Source of the DNA: Aplectana chamaeleonis
Taxonomy: Eukaryota > Nematoda > Chromadorea > Rhabditida > Cosmocercidae
Reading direction: 5' to 3'
DNA length: 64,000 bases
NCBI GenBank assembly: GCA_029168955.1
Contig: JAPDOI010001711.1
Coordinates: forward strand, 1 to 64,000
Shown: piece after piece, positions 1 to 12,486 of the stretch
How the letters are laid out: each line of letters begins with the position of its first letter
Position numbering within the stretch: position 1 is the first letter of the stretch
Translations under genes and position numbers: made by a program
Notes under the pieces: generated by a model
What the model saw: only the letters and a program-made list of their open reading frames with translations
What the model was told of the DNA's origin: nothing
Database searches by the model: none

Positions 1-588
1 TCGTCGACAAACGTTTGTCGACGACACCTACATGTACATATGCATGCTTATCGTTCGTTCAATTAACCACCCCACATATTTACTGGAATTTTATTAAGAA
101 GAAAGTCTACTCGAGAAACAAGGAGAAGAAGATCTGTGTCACAGAAGGTGAGAAAGACTTGAGGAAAGAAGAGGGGAGAGAGAGAGAGGGGTAAGAAGAC
201 TGGAAAAGTGCTCCGCGGACAACACGCGCCGGAGCCGCGACGCGCCCACGTGAGGCGTTTTGAAACTCCCCCACCATTCATCATCATGTTTAGGCCAGCA
301 TGGCCGTGTTTCTTTTGGGTGGGGGGGGGGTTTATCATCCTTTTTTACCTTGTGATCCCAGCCACCTCTCCATTCCCTCCTCTCTCTCCCTGTTGTTCAC
401 AAGAAGAGCGGCAGGTATATTATGTTCGGTTTAATTACCCAAGTTTGAGGCTGGCTGCCGCACGATTCCTGGAGCCACTACGAAGCGCCACTGAACCACC
501 AAGCGAGGAAGAAGCAGAAACGAGTGTGAGTACTAATTCATTATTCACATAACATCCAAATAAGGGGCTCAGACAGGAATCTAGGGCA
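1..588 (+). repeat. 5' LTR of the BEL/Pao element (partial)
   Basis: Matches 8285-8864 nearly base for base with scattered substitutions and small indels, and ends in CA at 587-588, two bases before the primer-binding site. The match starts at base 1, so the true start lies before the window: two bases before it if the LTR begins at TGTCGTCG, about 60 bases before it if the LTR begins after the polypurine tract near 8225. A (GA)-rich run lies at 173-191 and a TATA-like TATATTA at 416-422. Confidence 0.92.
428..449 (+). other. perfect SL1 spliced-leader sequence inside the 5' LTR
   Basis: The 22 bases, starting GGTTTAATTACC and ending AAGTTTGAG, are identical to the nematode SL1 mini-exon as known from C. 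elegans and other nematodes. They are followed by GCTGG rather than the GT donor of an SL RNA gene, so this is not an SL RNA gene. The same place in the 3' LTR (8706-8727) keeps only a diverged version. A trans-spliced leader copied into the element by reverse transcription would explain it; that is inference. Confidence 0.85.
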
Positions 589-590
589 AA

Positions 591-601
591 TGGTGCATCG
601 G
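591..601 (+). other. primer-binding site, tRNA-Gly
   Basis: TGGTGCATCGG begins two bases after the LTR's terminal CA. It is the exact complement of the last 8 bases plus CCA of metazoan tRNA-Gly(GCC), whose acceptor ends CCGATGCA. Position and 11/11 match fit minus-strand priming by tRNA-Gly. Confidence 0.85.
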
Positions 602-1095
602 GCGTTTCATCGAGCCCAGTAAAGAAGAACACGCACCAGGAAAGAAAGTTATTTTTGAAAACCTAAACTTCGGTAAAGAAGAAAAGAAGAGCCCGGGAAA
701 AGAGGGCAAAAGAAAAAGAATTCATAAATTCGAAGTTAACAATCGATTTTTTTGAGTTTCTTCTCGAACTTTCTCGTCGTACCGAGACGGGAGGAAAATC
801 GATTAAATCGTTACATCGGTCAGAACAGGGAAGCTCACAGGAAAAGAAGCTCTATAGGAAGTGGAAAAGAAGAAAAGGGGAAAAAGAAATCAACTACCCT
901 TCCTAAAGAAAGTGATTTTCTCTCCTGTCGGATAATTTCCCTCTGTTGTTTTGTGATTGTGTTAGCTGTTAGTGTTGATTGTTCTCAACAATAAAAAAGG
1001 GGAGTCAACACATACACAAGAAGAAACCATACACAATACACATACACACACAAAAAATTTTGTGTAAGCCTGGCACAGTAAAAGGAAAAAGAAAG

Positions 1096-2432
1096 ATGAC
1101 GCATAGATTATCAACAGCCAAAGGAAGGGCAACCAGAATGAAGAAATCTCTGAAAGACCGTTGGAAAGAAGGTGATAATCTATTTGAAACCTGGGATGAT
1201 GGACTGAGGAAGGACAACATCCAAGAATTGAAGAAGATCAGGCTGAGGATCGGAAAGATGAGAGTGACAGTGCACGGACATGCAAGGACGTACGATGACG
1301 CCTTGAGTGGGTTAACAGAGTCGTACGAGTTACTAAGCGAGGAGGATAAGAAGGTGTAAGAAACCGACGTACTCGAGCGAACCGACAGAACACTGGAGCT
1401 GCTGGAAAATCGGAGGTGTTAGTGGAGAACCTGAAAGGACTGGAGTTCGAGGTGGAACAGACCATCAGGGATATCGAAACCAACACAGAAACGAATGTAT
1501 GGCAGCACAGCGAAGGAAGTAGAAACTCATCTGAGCCGACCCTAGCCAGACCAGGAAGACTGTTGCCAGCGCTCCCAAAAATCAGTATCCCGATATTCTC
1601 AGGAAAGCTGACGGATTGGGATCATTTCTGGGGCCTGTTTCAGACGATGATCGACGAACAGGATATTCCACCACTATTTGTCATATCTGCTATCGGTACT
1701 AGCCGGAGAACCGAAGGAAGCGATCAAGCGATTCCCGTTCGAGGAAAGCAATTATGGGGGAGCAGTGGAATGGCTACAGAAGAAGTTCGGACGAAAGGAC
1801 ATCGTCGTGGACCAGCTGCTTAGGAATGTGGAAGATCTACAAGCAAAAGGAACGTCAACGAGAGCGCAGAGAAGGCTACTCGATGAGGTGGCTACTTTGA
1901 TGGCGCAGTTACAAAGCAAAGGCCAAAACGTGGACCATCGTTGGCTCCTAACTGTAGTCTTCCGAAAGTTTGAAGTCACAGTCCAGAAGAAAGCACTGGA
2001 CAAGCGACCTTCCTTAGAACAGTGGACATGGAGTACTCTGTACAACGACATGGAGGAGATCATCGGTCAAGAGGAGCAGATCCTCAGGACACAAGAGGTA
2101 ATTAATACCAATAAAGTGGAAAGAAGAGACCAGTCTCAGGGAGTACAGCCTAGCCTGGCTCAGGTCAGGACAGGGTGTATCTACTGCAAGCGACCAAACC
2201 ACCTATCCTATCAATGTAGGACGGTACCCTTCGAAGAAAGGATTGATATCTGGAAAGAAATGGCTGTGCCGCAATTGCGGCAAATCTTCACACACGGCAA
2301 GGGATTGCAGAAGCATCGCCTGCTTCAAATGCGGGCAGAAACACCATTCGTCGACGTGCAAAGGCCAGAGCTCACAGGAAGCCAGGAGAGAGCCCGACAG
2401 AGGGACAACGCCGAAGCAACGATCGACAAATA
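1096..2432 (+). pseudogene. gag-like region of the BEL/Pao element
   Basis: The likely start is ATG 1096 (MTHRLSTAKG). The reading runs to 1359, resumes in another frame at about 1380-1700 and in a third at 1678-2240. The middle carries the gag motif LPKISIPIFSGKLTDWDHFW (DUF1759-type, about 1573-1632). The C-terminal part has three CCHC knuckles: CIYCKRPNHLSYQC (about 2176-2217) in one frame, then CRNCGKSSHTARDC (about 2264-2305) and CFKCGQKHHSSTC in the next. Knuckles would bind element RNA during packaging. At least three frameshifts separate the pieces, so no full Gag can be made from this copy. Confidence 0.85.
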
Positions 2433-2435
2433 CGA

Positions 2436-5400
2436 ATGAAACGCCTAGGTCGAGGTTCACCAGACAGGAGCCACCTAGACAACAATGGAGGAATGACACC
2501 AAGGAGAGGAAACTCCAACCAATTCAACTCCATAAACAGATTCCAGCAGCCCAGATATCTCAATGTCAATGAAGTACAAAAGAAAAAGGAGGACGAGAAT
2601 GAGTCAGGAAATGAAATAGGAAGGGAAGGAGAAGTGTATCGAGTGGCAGGAAAGAACACCGAAACCCGGAACACTTCAATCCTGACAGGAATGGCACTGC
2701 TGAGAGGACCTCGAGCAACAAGCCGAGTCCAAGTGATGCTAGATTCCGGTTCAGAATTGTCCTTTATAGATACAGCATTGGCAACGAGGCTCAACCTTCC
2801 AGTGGTAAGGACAGAAAAGATGAGAATAAGAATCTTGAGCTAAGAAAGCAGCAGAAGAAGCTTCCTATCTTGTCATCGAAGCTACGCTAGAAGATAGGAA
2901 AGGTATCAAGCACAAGGTTCAGCTGTATGGAAGTCAACACGTGGCAAAAAGAAGAGCAAAACCGACACTGAATAGAGAAGATGTCCGATTCATAGAAGAA
3001 CATAAGCTACAACTAGCCGAGTCAGAAGGGAAAGAGGAAGAAGAAAGTCCAAGAATACTATTGGGATGCGACACACTGTGGGACCTAATGGAAGAAACAA
3101 AGTATAAGATGCCTTCAGGGATCCACATTGTGGGAACAAAGTTCGGTTTCATGATAACGGGTAAGAGGGCTGACGAGGTAAAGTCAGGAAGAAGGAACCT
3201 GGCTGGAGAAAAGGATAACCCTTGCGAGGTGATGCAAACGTCGAAAGAAGAAGAAGAGAAGGAGCTCTGGGACAAGTATCTGGCAATTGGTTCGTCAGGT
3301 GTTGAAGAATTCTCTGGACCAGAGAAGATAGAGAAGGAAAGAATCAATGACCAGGTATGGAAGAATTTTCGAGACACTACTGTCAAGAAGAAAGACGGAT
3401 ACTACGTGAGACTACCGTGGAAGCAAGAACATGAAACGCTCCCGGACAACTATTCGATAGCGTTGGCACGGCTGTGGGGAACATACAGGAAGTATGGAAA
3501 CGACGTGGAAATGCTGAGAAAGTATGACGAAGTATTCAAGGATCAGCTAAAGAAGGAGGTCATCGAAGAAGTACACCACGAGGGAAAGCACTCGGAGAGG
3601 ATCCATTATCTATCTTACCAGGCAGTCATAACGCCGTCGAAAGAAACGGCGAAGCTAAGGATAGTGTTTGATGCGTCACCACACTATCCTGGGAAGCCAC
3701 GTCTAAATGACGTACTGCACCAAGGACCCCTAATCCTTCCAAAACTTCTAGGAATGATGTGGAGGTTCAGGGCAGGGAAGATTGCGATGATCTCAGATGT
3801 GGAAAAAGCATTTTTGCAAGCGCAGATTACATCATGCTAGATAGAGACTCGACGAGATGCTTGTATTAAGGGACATCAGGATGTTCACCGGACAAAGATC
3901 AATGTGGTGGTATACCGATTCACACGCGTGACCTTCGGACTGAATGCATCACCGGTTCTACTGTCAGCGAATTATCCGACTACACCTGGAGAAGGAACAG
4001 AACAGAGAGCTAGCGGAAGAAATCAATTTCAGAATTTATACGTAGACAATTTGTCTCTGCTAGCAGAGCTTTATAGAAGAGGCAAAGCGAAAGTACCAGA
4101 GGTCGAAATCTACCTTCAACGAGTTGAATATGAATCTCAGAGGATTTAAGTGTCGGAACAACAAAGAACTGATGGATGCGATATCGGAAAAGAGGTAGAT
4201 CAACGAATCAGAGGCAGAAGGTACTCGGAATAAGATGGGATGCGGGAAGAAGACACTCTGACGATGGAATGCAACACAATCCGCGCAAAGAAGGATCACG
4301 AAACGGACGATACTGGAAACAGTTGGCATCGGTGTATGGACCCATCGGGGTGGCTAGCATCCTTGCTCATAAGAACAAGGTCGGTATTTCCAGGAGTTAT
4401 GGAAGAAGAAATATTCCTGGGACGCATTGCTAAGTGTCGAAGACAGATCAGCATGGGAAAGAATCACAGAAGAAGTGTGAAAGATTACCGGAGGGAAATA
4501 TCAAGAAGAATCGCAGAAAGCGGTACGCATCACAGAGTAGTGGTGTATGCTGATGCGAGCACGAAAGCAATGGCTGCAGTAGCATATTTAGTGAACAACG
4601 AGGGAACTGGCGCTACTGGCAGCAAAAACAAAATTATCATCGATAAAGGCCAGATTCACACAATTCCTGAAGCTAGAACTCAACGCCTGCACGATTGGGG
4701 TGCGGTTGGGTAGGACGATATGTGAAGAACTGAAGGAGGTAATTTCAATCAAGGATGTGGTAATATTGACCAGCGAGATAGCACTGAGCTGGCTGAAAAG
4801 CCATATTGAGAAGAGTACAAGAGGAGTATTGGTTACAAACAGGATATCGGAGATCAAGAAGATTCAGAACGAAACTCCTGGAGAACAAGCCAATATCCAG
4901 CTAATCATAGGGTTCATAAGCACAAAAGTGAACCCTGGCAGATGTAGCAACGAGAGGGGCAACAGGAAAAGAACTCGAACACCACAAATGGTGGAAGGGA
5001 GCCCCTACTTCAAAGAAGAACTAATGGACTGGCACAGAAGATGACAACTCTTCTCTGCACCCCTCAATCGTACAAGAGGAACCATCAGTTAATAGGTGGA
5101 GGAAGAGTTAGAAGAGGGCGGCGGGAATAATCGAATGGAAACGATTCAGCTTTCTAAGGAAGACTACCTGAATTATGGCCTACGTCCTGGCTAAGGTTCG
5201 TGAGAAGAGCGGCGAGAAGGATTAGGAGGGATAGAAGAACTTGAAATCCTACAATCAATTATCGGAGAAGAACAGGCAGACAGCGCAACAACACTAGCTA
5301 TCAAGCAGGAATAGAAATGAGAGCAGCAAGCAAAGTAATGCTGAGAATCCATCAGAAAGACGAGGTGACGAGGAAGCCAATAGGACGACTGAAGAACCTA

Positions 5401-6650
5401 AACGTGAAAAAGACGGTGCTGATGGTCTCCAGGAGATGCTTTGGACGCTTCGGGAATAGCGCAACATGACAGAAGAAGAAAAGAATCCAGTGCTCATGGC
5501 ACCCAACACAATGCTGGCGAGTTCGATAATTCAGGAAGCCCATGGGAATCTACATCGCTCGGTAGCCCACACTAAGTGAGCAGGGTTAGGGAGCGGTATT
5601 GGATTCCGGAAACTCAGAAGACAAACTGCTAAGATCGTGAGAGCATGTGTCAAGTGTCAGAAGTTCAACAATCTACCATATAGATATCCAGAGTCGATGG
5701 ACCTACCTGAAAGAAGAATAATAAGTACGAGACCTTTCCAACATGTAGGCTTGGACTAATACGGTCCACTACACGTTAGGGAGGGAGAATCTGAAAGGAA
5801 GGCGTACGGATGCATACTCGACATGTAAGCCAACGACAAGACTCAGTCCACTTAGAACTGGTATCGGACAACACCACCGTTTCCTTTTCTAAGAGCTATG
5901 AGAAGGAACATTGCAAGGAGAGGCACGCCAGAGACGATCACCTCGGACAACGCACCGACGTTCATCCTAGGAGCGGAAATAATGGGGAAAGTCTCGAACC
6001 ATAAACACAGGGAAGTGGAAGAGTTCGCAGCAAACCAGGAAATTGGATGGATAAGAATTACACCGTGTGCTCCGTGGAAAGGAGGGTTCTACGAGGTGAG
6101 ATTGATTCAGTCCATCAAGAGATCACTGTACAAAATATTGGGCACGTCAGCAGTGACTGAAGAGGAATTTTGAGAACGATCCTGACCGAAATTGAAGCCA
6201 TGATCAACTCAAGGCCACTAACGTACTGGGCGAATGTGGAGTTCGCGGAAGGACCGACGATAAGACCGATCGATTTCATACAGAAGGATATCACAATTAC
6301 TCGGTCATATGCAATCCACGACGATCCGGACTATCGAACTCCCCAAGAAGAAAAATGAACTGAGAACGAGGAAGGAGGCGATAGAAGGCCTTTACGGAGC
6401 TCAGTAAAGAAACCAGACAAGTATTGGAAGATATGGAGAGGAGCACTACATTAGAGGATTTCCATGGAAACTCACAAGATCCGATTGAATAATGGTAAAG
6501 CTCAAGAATACCACGCTGGGGGAGCTCGTGCACATCACGGACGCGATCACACCACTACAATTCTTGGAAGACAGGCCGGATTCTGGATGTTGTACGGAGC
6601 AGAGAGATGGTGGAGATCCGGAGAAGTGGAGCTGAAGCAGGCATCAGGGG
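2436..6650 (+). pseudogene. pol of the BEL/Pao element: protease, RT, RNase H, integrase (decayed)
   Basis: In order: aspartic protease with MLDSGSELSF (about 2736-2765) and the LLGCDTLWDLM segment (3058-3090); RT N-terminal part around 3600-3830 (motif AKLRIVFDAS, then SDVEKAFLQ); the RT palm continues around 3910-4060, where YVDN replaces the usual YVDD, losing one catalytic aspartate; A17 segment about 4330-4410; RNase H start VVYADAS about 4537; zinc-binding end CVKCQKFN about 5645; integrase core start GLD near 5750 with a stop beside it, second acid in SDNAPTF (about 5940-5965), third in GGFYE (about 6080-6097); DUF5641-like tail to about 6650. Many stops and frameshifts are present. 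The order and motifs are diagnostic of BEL/Pao. Confidence 0.92.
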
Positions 6651-6659
6651 GGAACCTTG

Positions 6660-8207
6660 AAAGACCGCCGAACCTACTTATCCCACTGGAAATGGGATAC
6701 GAGGACGGCGAAGAAGAAGTCCCTGCAGAAAAAAGTGCAGAGGAACAAATGAATTCACCAAACACCGAACAGGTGCCAAATAACAGACAACACAACCTAC
6801 GACCAAAAAGAACAGCAAGGTTTCCTGACAACCCAGCTTGAATAATGAAAGTATACAGTATATAAGAAGACGGGCAAGGCCCGAGAAACAGAGACAATCA
6901 AACATCAAAGGCAAGAAGAAAAACACGGGTCAACTCAATCTCATCTGAGGCAACTGTTATTTGTCAGCCAGCTCGCAAGTGACTATAGATTGTCAGGAGA
7001 AGAAGCAAAAAGAAGAGTTGTCGAAGCAGAAGGGAAAGAAGTAAGGCGTAAGAAGAGGCAGGGTGGTGAACTTTCTCATAAATAGAGTCAATGATATTTT
7101 CAGAGCTGGAATGGAGACCCTGGACGACATAGACAATATTCTGGGCCAAAGGACCGGAGGAGGAGTCAGACAATATGAGGAGCTCGGAGAGCTAGAAGAA
7201 ATTGATGTCACGGAGGAGCCTGGAGAACGGGACGAGATAGAGATCGAGGAGGAGCCCAAAGAGCATGATGTGAGGGATATGGAGGAGTTTGGAGAAGCGG
7301 ACACCAGAGAGGCTGCAGAAAAGACTCCTGAAAGTGGAACAGAATAAGAATGAAGAGGACGAACAAGGAAGGCGAGGAGGAGATAGGAGGGAGCAGAGAG
7401 AGGCGACGATCTGGTGGAATTCGTGGTCAGGTTATGTGACGTGCCTGCAAGAAGAGACACTGGGTATAGTGAAATTGGTCAGAGGAAGAGATTCGAGGGA
7501 GAGAGGATGATGAGCCTACTTTGGGCAGATCCGAATGGACCTCATGGAAAGGAGGCTAACGAAGCGTACAGATGATTCCCACCGACTGATTATGGAGGAG
7601 TTTTTAGAAGATGCAGGGGAAGACTGGACCTCTGCTACCCTTCCCACCACCGCCAACAGCCCCCCCAGCAGCCTCTCGCCCTTCCCCCAGCCTCCTCATC
7701 CTGCCTCCCGCTGTAGCCCTACTCCTCCAACCACCGCGGCCGAACCCTCAGCAGCCACGCCTCCCACCCCAACCACACTCGTCAGACGCCACCACGCCCC
7801 GCCGAGCTCACCAGCCACCCCCAGGCCACAGACAGCGGGCCTGGGAGGCTCAAGGAAACGCAGGAGCGATGATGAGGAAGGAAAGAGGGCCCAAGTGGCC
7901 AGAAGCAAGCTGGATGTATTTGAAGCCCTGTGAAAAAGGAAGATAGGTGACGTCGAGGGCGGGGCGTTTTATAATGAGTAAAGAAGCCGCGACCTGCAGA
8001 TTCTGTGGAAGAGTGGGGTCCCACTAAGCAGATCAATGTCCAGTGGTCCCCACTGGCGAAGCGTTAGAAGGAAACCTAGTAAGAAGGATGGGATGGTGTA
8101 TGCGTGGTGCCTGAAAAAGAATTCAGAAGAAGAAGAGTGTAGAAGGAGGACAAGGAATTGCTCGTACCGCCAGGAACCTCCCATCACCATGCAATCTGCG
8201 TCTTACC
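6660..8207 (+). pseudogene. third ORF region downstream of pol: acidic, proline-rich and zinc-knuckle segments
   Basis: After the integrase the element has about 1.5 kb of further coding-like sequence in shifting frames. 7063-7347 reads as a very acidic stretch rich in Glu/Asp; 7535-7930 reads as a Pro/Thr/Ser/Ala-rich stretch followed by a basic patch; 7975-8215 encodes zinc-knuckle-like pieces, including CRFCGRVGSH-x-ADQC (one stop at x), a Cys-Leu-Lys-Lys cluster, and a Cys/His-His/Cys piece near 8155-8200. This occupies the position where some elements carry env, but I see no signal peptide or membrane span, so an envelope is not supported. The knuckle arrangement resembles retroelement Gag C-termini. 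Confidence 0.6.
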
Positions 8208-8223
8208 GGAAGAAAGGGAAAAG
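8208..8223 (+). other. candidate polypurine tract
   Basis: GGAAGAAAGGGAAAAG is a 16-base pure purine run followed by C and then TG at 8225-8226. Plus-strand priming here would put the start of the 3' LTR at about 8225, some 58 bases upstream of the first base pair verifiable against the clipped left LTR. Confidence 0.6.
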
Positions 8224-8224
8224 C

Positions 8225-8864
8225 TGGAGGCCGCATTCGGAGCAAAGCCGGAGGCTGCCACTTCAGGCGGCCCAGCTGGCAGTGTCGTCGACAAATGTTT
8301 ACGACGACACCTACATGTACATATGCATGCTTTATCGTTCGTTCAATTCAACTCCCCCACATATTTACTGGAATTTTATTAAGAAGAAAGTCTACTCGAG
8401 AAACAAGGGAGAAGAAGATCGCAGTCACAGAAGGTGAGACAGACTTGAGGAAAGAAGAGGGGAGAGAGAGAGGTAAGAAGACTGGAAGAGGTGCTCCGTG
8501 GACAACACGCGCCGGAGCCGCGACGCGCCCACGTGAGGCGTTTCCTGAAACTCCCCACCATTCATCATCATGTTTAGGCCAGCATGGTCAAAGCTTTTTT
8601 GGGTGGTGGGGTTTTATCATCCTTTTACCTTTGTGATCCCAGCCACCTCTCCATTTCCTCTCTCTCGCTGTTGTTCACAAGAAGAGCGGCAGGTATATTG
8701 TGTTCGGTCTAATTACCTGCTTGACGTTGGCTGCCGCACGATTCCTGGAGCCACTACGAAGAGCCACTGAACCACCAAGCGAGGAAGAAGCAGAAACGAG
8801 TGTGAGTACTAATTCATTATTCACATAACATCCAAATAAGGGGCTCAGACAGGAATCTAAGGCA
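8225..8864 (+). repeat. 3' LTR of the BEL/Pao element
   Basis: 8285-8864 repeats window bases 1-588, ending ...AAGGCA at 8864. The upstream limit is taken from the polypurine tract; the alternative start is TGTCGTCG at 8283. The SL1 position is diverged here (8706-8727). Confidence 0.88.
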
Positions 8865-10600
8865 AAGTAAGCTTCCCCGAACTCCATATGTCCGCAGTTT
8901 CCATTTCCAGTGTTAACGCCTTTCGATGCCAGAAGTCGAGACTATTTTGGACCATTAATGCGAACCGGAAGGTCAATCTGAAAGTCTATGAAAACGGGAT
9001 ACGGTATTTGGGAAAAGTATCGGATTCAATATTTCTACTTAGGAGCTATTCGGTGTGCTAAATACTAATTTGATGTCTATTTGTCGAAGTGACAGCGCAA
9101 AGGAATTTTTCCAAATTTTGGTCAACAGAAAGGGGGGGGTCGTAGCTCCGCAGGGAAATTGGCGGCCTGCTCAATCCTGGTCACCGCTCCCATTTTATGG
9201 TCAAGCAGATCGTGGTCTCGGACTTTGTACGAAGTCACCACGAGCCTCCCCTCTGAATGGGCGACAATTTAGAAAATGTTGAAAATTTTTACGTGGCCCA
9301 GGATGAATTATCTGTGCAGTTTTGGAACCGATTATATAAAAATACATCTTTCGAGCCCTCCTCGAATTTCTTATTTTTTCACGTCTACACTGTTAAAACT
9401 TCCGCGGTAAATTCCTTGACACTCACGCCATCCCATGGTCGCTTTAAGTCGTTCCTTTAATTTATTCCATCGACTCAATAGTGGACCGTAGAGTGTTTCT
9501 ACCCAAGTATGTTCGAGACTCAATTTTTCAATCATTCTGATTATAAACACCCGAGTTTCGTCTGAACCGAAATTGAACATATCCGCGAAGTCATTCCAAA
9601 ATATCTGCTTAGATCAATGTTTGGTGGTTCAGTGTTGCTAACAACGAGTCTTGGAGGACCATATTCTGGCCCAACACTCAATAAGGCAGTTTCCGCCCCT
9701 CTCCCACTTCCAAATGGATGCATTGAACAAGTGGGCGGCGGGCGAAAGCATGCCGAACGGCCAAGCCAAAGGGTAGTATTAGGCCCCTGTGACATGGCAG
9801 GTTCCCTCGCGACTCTCATCGTTAATACTGTTGCAATGAGAGCCCCCTGAACTTCTTTCTTTGGTATATTCTGGGAACTTAATTTTTTGTTTCCACAGCG
9901 TACACTTAGTCTATCAGAAGTGAAGACGTCATGTTGATCTTTATACCATCATTAAGTGCTGAATGGAAACTCCGGAATGACTGGTCTCATTTTTTGAGTT
10001 TCATCACCACCGCGCCGCGCTTTTTTATGCGAATTTCACAGTACATGCCACCGCTCCGCAATCGCAAAAGTCTCGAGCTCTTTGACACGCATCATCCCAT
10101 CGCGTTGTGCTTCCGAGTATCCCAGCCGACAGCCGAAAGCAGTTGATACGTTTTCGAAACATGCGGAAACTCTAATGCAACTTCTACTAGATATTTGAAG
10201 CTCACGACCCCCCCACGAGGAAGGGATCCATTTGTTGTTTTGAATTGCGAATCTTCTGTAGAATGAAGGCGAGTTACTGGTTAGGTGATGTGGATTCTAA
10301 AGTACTGCTTTCGCAACTTACCCGAATATTTGAGATCCCGGGTTTCGTAGCGGAAAAATATCCAAACATTCGAGTTTCTGAGAAACTCAACGCAATGTGG
10401 CCAGTTGGAGAAGGGATGTCAGGCTGTATCTTGTGCGATTACAATCGTGCAGAGGGCATATGGAGTTCAGGGAGATTTCTGACTTTGGCCTACCACATCG
10501 ATGGGTTCACCACGTTTTTGAAAAAACAAATTTGAGTAAAGGCTGAACTAAGACAGATTTTTTCTTCGGTTGTTGAATGTTCTGATAATCAAACAATCCT
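8865..10600. other. no gene assigned; unique-looking sequence right of the LTR element
   Basis: Several open frames of 70-97 codons occur (plus 9055-9282, plus 9617-9850, plus 10245-10535, minus 9541-9819) but none shows a domain I recognise, a splice pattern or a conserved neighbour. The 97-codon frame at 10245-10535 is the most protein-like by composition. They may be worn fragments of the hAT element that follows. Confidence 0.35.
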
Positions 10601-10605
10601 TTTTA

Positions 10606-12486
10606 GATGGCGAAAACCAAGTACCAGGAGCACTTCAATCACGACGATGGGACACCTATTTTGTGTAAACACTCGCAGTTGGGCTGTTAAAAACCGGAAC
10701 GATGGTTAAAAAGCACCAAATTTAATTCGTCATCACAGCTAAGTCCAATCAGCGAGGTTTTCGAGATCCTCAAAGAGGGTTCATCTCAGAAAAAGACCGA
10801 AACAGCGAAAGGTCTAGAACGATGCTAATATAAAGGCCAATAGCCTCAAACGCGCTGCTATGGAAAGACCAGAGGACCAGCCGAAAAATCGAAGCCTATA
10901 ATGAAAGCGTTAAGTCAGTGGACCGGAGGATGGCGACATGACGGGCAAAAGCTGATGAGCGATCCTACAGTTCGCTCGTCGGCGGCAGCGCCGCTTTCTC
11001 AATGGTTGAGAACAGAAGGGATTTAAGAACCTTTTATCGATTTTTTCGCCCTTCCTACCAAGCTTGGAAATCCAAGAACATCATTTACAAGGAATGGATT
11101 AGTGTCTCTACACGAGGAATATTCCAGCAAAAGTGAAGAATCTGCCTCGATCAAGCGCATTCGATAAGCTTTGCATGTGATGAGTGGTGTTTGAAAGAAG
11201 ATATGGAACATTCGCTATTAGCATTGACTGCACACTTTGTTGACGCCAACACACAACCTCGTTTATGTTGTGGTAGCTGCAGCCCCACTCAAGGGACCTC
11301 ACGCCGGTGAAAACATAGAAGAGCACTTTTGGCAAAGGGCTCTACAGACGTACGATAAAGAACAGTCCCTGGCGTTCATTTATTCGTACGCAGATGCAGC
11401 TGCTTCCTATGAAGAAAGCTACCAACTATGAACATTACAAACGATCGAATGTTTCTGCCTCATAAACCCCAGTGCTGGTCAGTTTTTCAGTCCCAGATTC
11501 TAGGTTGGTTCATTTGAATAATGGGATTTTCTCTTCACCTTCAGAGGCAGTAAAAGAACGGATTGAAGATTCTTGGAAAATGCTTGGGAGATAGTGTGAT
11601 TGCTTGTTCAATCGTCTTTGGAAGAATTCGCCTCTGAAGATCAAAAAGATTTGGAAGTGATAAGGAATCGTCTGGCTTATGGTCAAAAACTCAACGAACC
11701 TTCCCTGAAACAACTTCCTCATAAAAGGTACTGTACTTGATAAGTTGCAATGTTGTTAGAACAGTGTTGCACCTTAAATCTCCCATCTTCAGGGGATAGA
11801 AGTCAGATGGAGTTCCTATTACAATATGCTGCAGTGCTTCTGTTGATAATTACCAAAGTTGTACTGGAACTGTTCTTGGTGGACCATCCGGAAGTACCCT
11901 AATTTAGATGAGCATGACTGGACTTTGATGAAAACGACTCATGGAAATTCTCAAACCGATAGCTAGTTGCTACAACCGGTTCTTTTTCAGCGCACCAGCA
12001 AGCTTTCGCCCTGATATCTGCTATTGTGATTCCGTTGACAAAAGCAATCCTCCACGAACTTGAGGAGAGATTTTTCAGTGTCAAAAGTGAAGAAAGCTAT
12101 GGCGCACGGAGTGAGGGAGAGGACAGAAGAGGATACGAAGGCAGAGAGGAATACTGTTTGGCCACCATGGTCGATCCCAGATTTGAGATCGGTATGTGGA
12201 TGGGAAGAAGAAAGATGTTCTTTCTACGTAAAGAGTGGAAGAGCTTGCGTCCACCACACTGGCAGAATCTTCATCTCCATAGCAGTGCCGCCTCTGGCAG
12301 CGACGGTTGCAATCCATTTTTGGCCCTATGGAAGCAGTCCGAGGGCAGCGATGATGATGTGGCGAGATTCAGCATTGACGTCAAAGCCCGACCATTAGCA
12401 GATAGTTTTCTACCCTTCTATAAACGGGAATTTTTCAATACTAAGTTGGCATTTATGGGAAATAGTTCTGGCAAAAAAAATTCATA
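10606..12486 (+). pseudogene. decayed hAT-superfamily transposase
   Basis: Translation in changing frames gives hAT (ZBED-like) landmarks in the right order: an N-terminal fragment MAKTKYQEHF at 10607, an RWSSYYNMLQ-type motif near 11810-11840, an IPLTKAILHELEERF-type segment at 12029-12075, and ATMVDPRF at about 12163-12186, where active hAT proteins have a DPRFK motif. Stops and frameshifts are dense throughout, and I do not see the C-terminal dimerisation domain. A hAT-like terminal repeat ends at 13752. The left end is not found and may lie beyond the LTR element. Confidence 0.7.

Larger units (their letters stand above)
1..8864 (+). mobile_element. BEL/Pao-family LTR retrotransposon, degenerate, 5' end clipped by window
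   Basis: Two direct LTR copies (1-588 and about 8225-8864) flank a primer-binding site, a gag-like region with CCHC knuckles, a DUF1758-type aspartic protease, a Pao-type reverse transcriptase, A17/RNase H, an integrase core and a third ORF, then a polypurine tract. The order PR-RT-RH-IN and the LPKxxxPxFSG-type gag motif are those of BEL/Pao elements. Coding is broken by many frameshifts and stops, so this copy cannot be autonomous. The left boundary is outside the window, so the left target-site duplication cannot be read; after the right LTR the flank starts aagta. Confidence 0.93.

Noticed and set aside
1..552. ORFs inside the LTRs
   Set aside because: LTR noncoding sequence; frames are not conserved between the two LTRs.
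6660..8207. envelope gene of an LTR retrovirus-like element
   Set aside because: No signal peptide, membrane span or cleavage site is visible; zinc knuckles and a Pro-rich segment point elsewhere.
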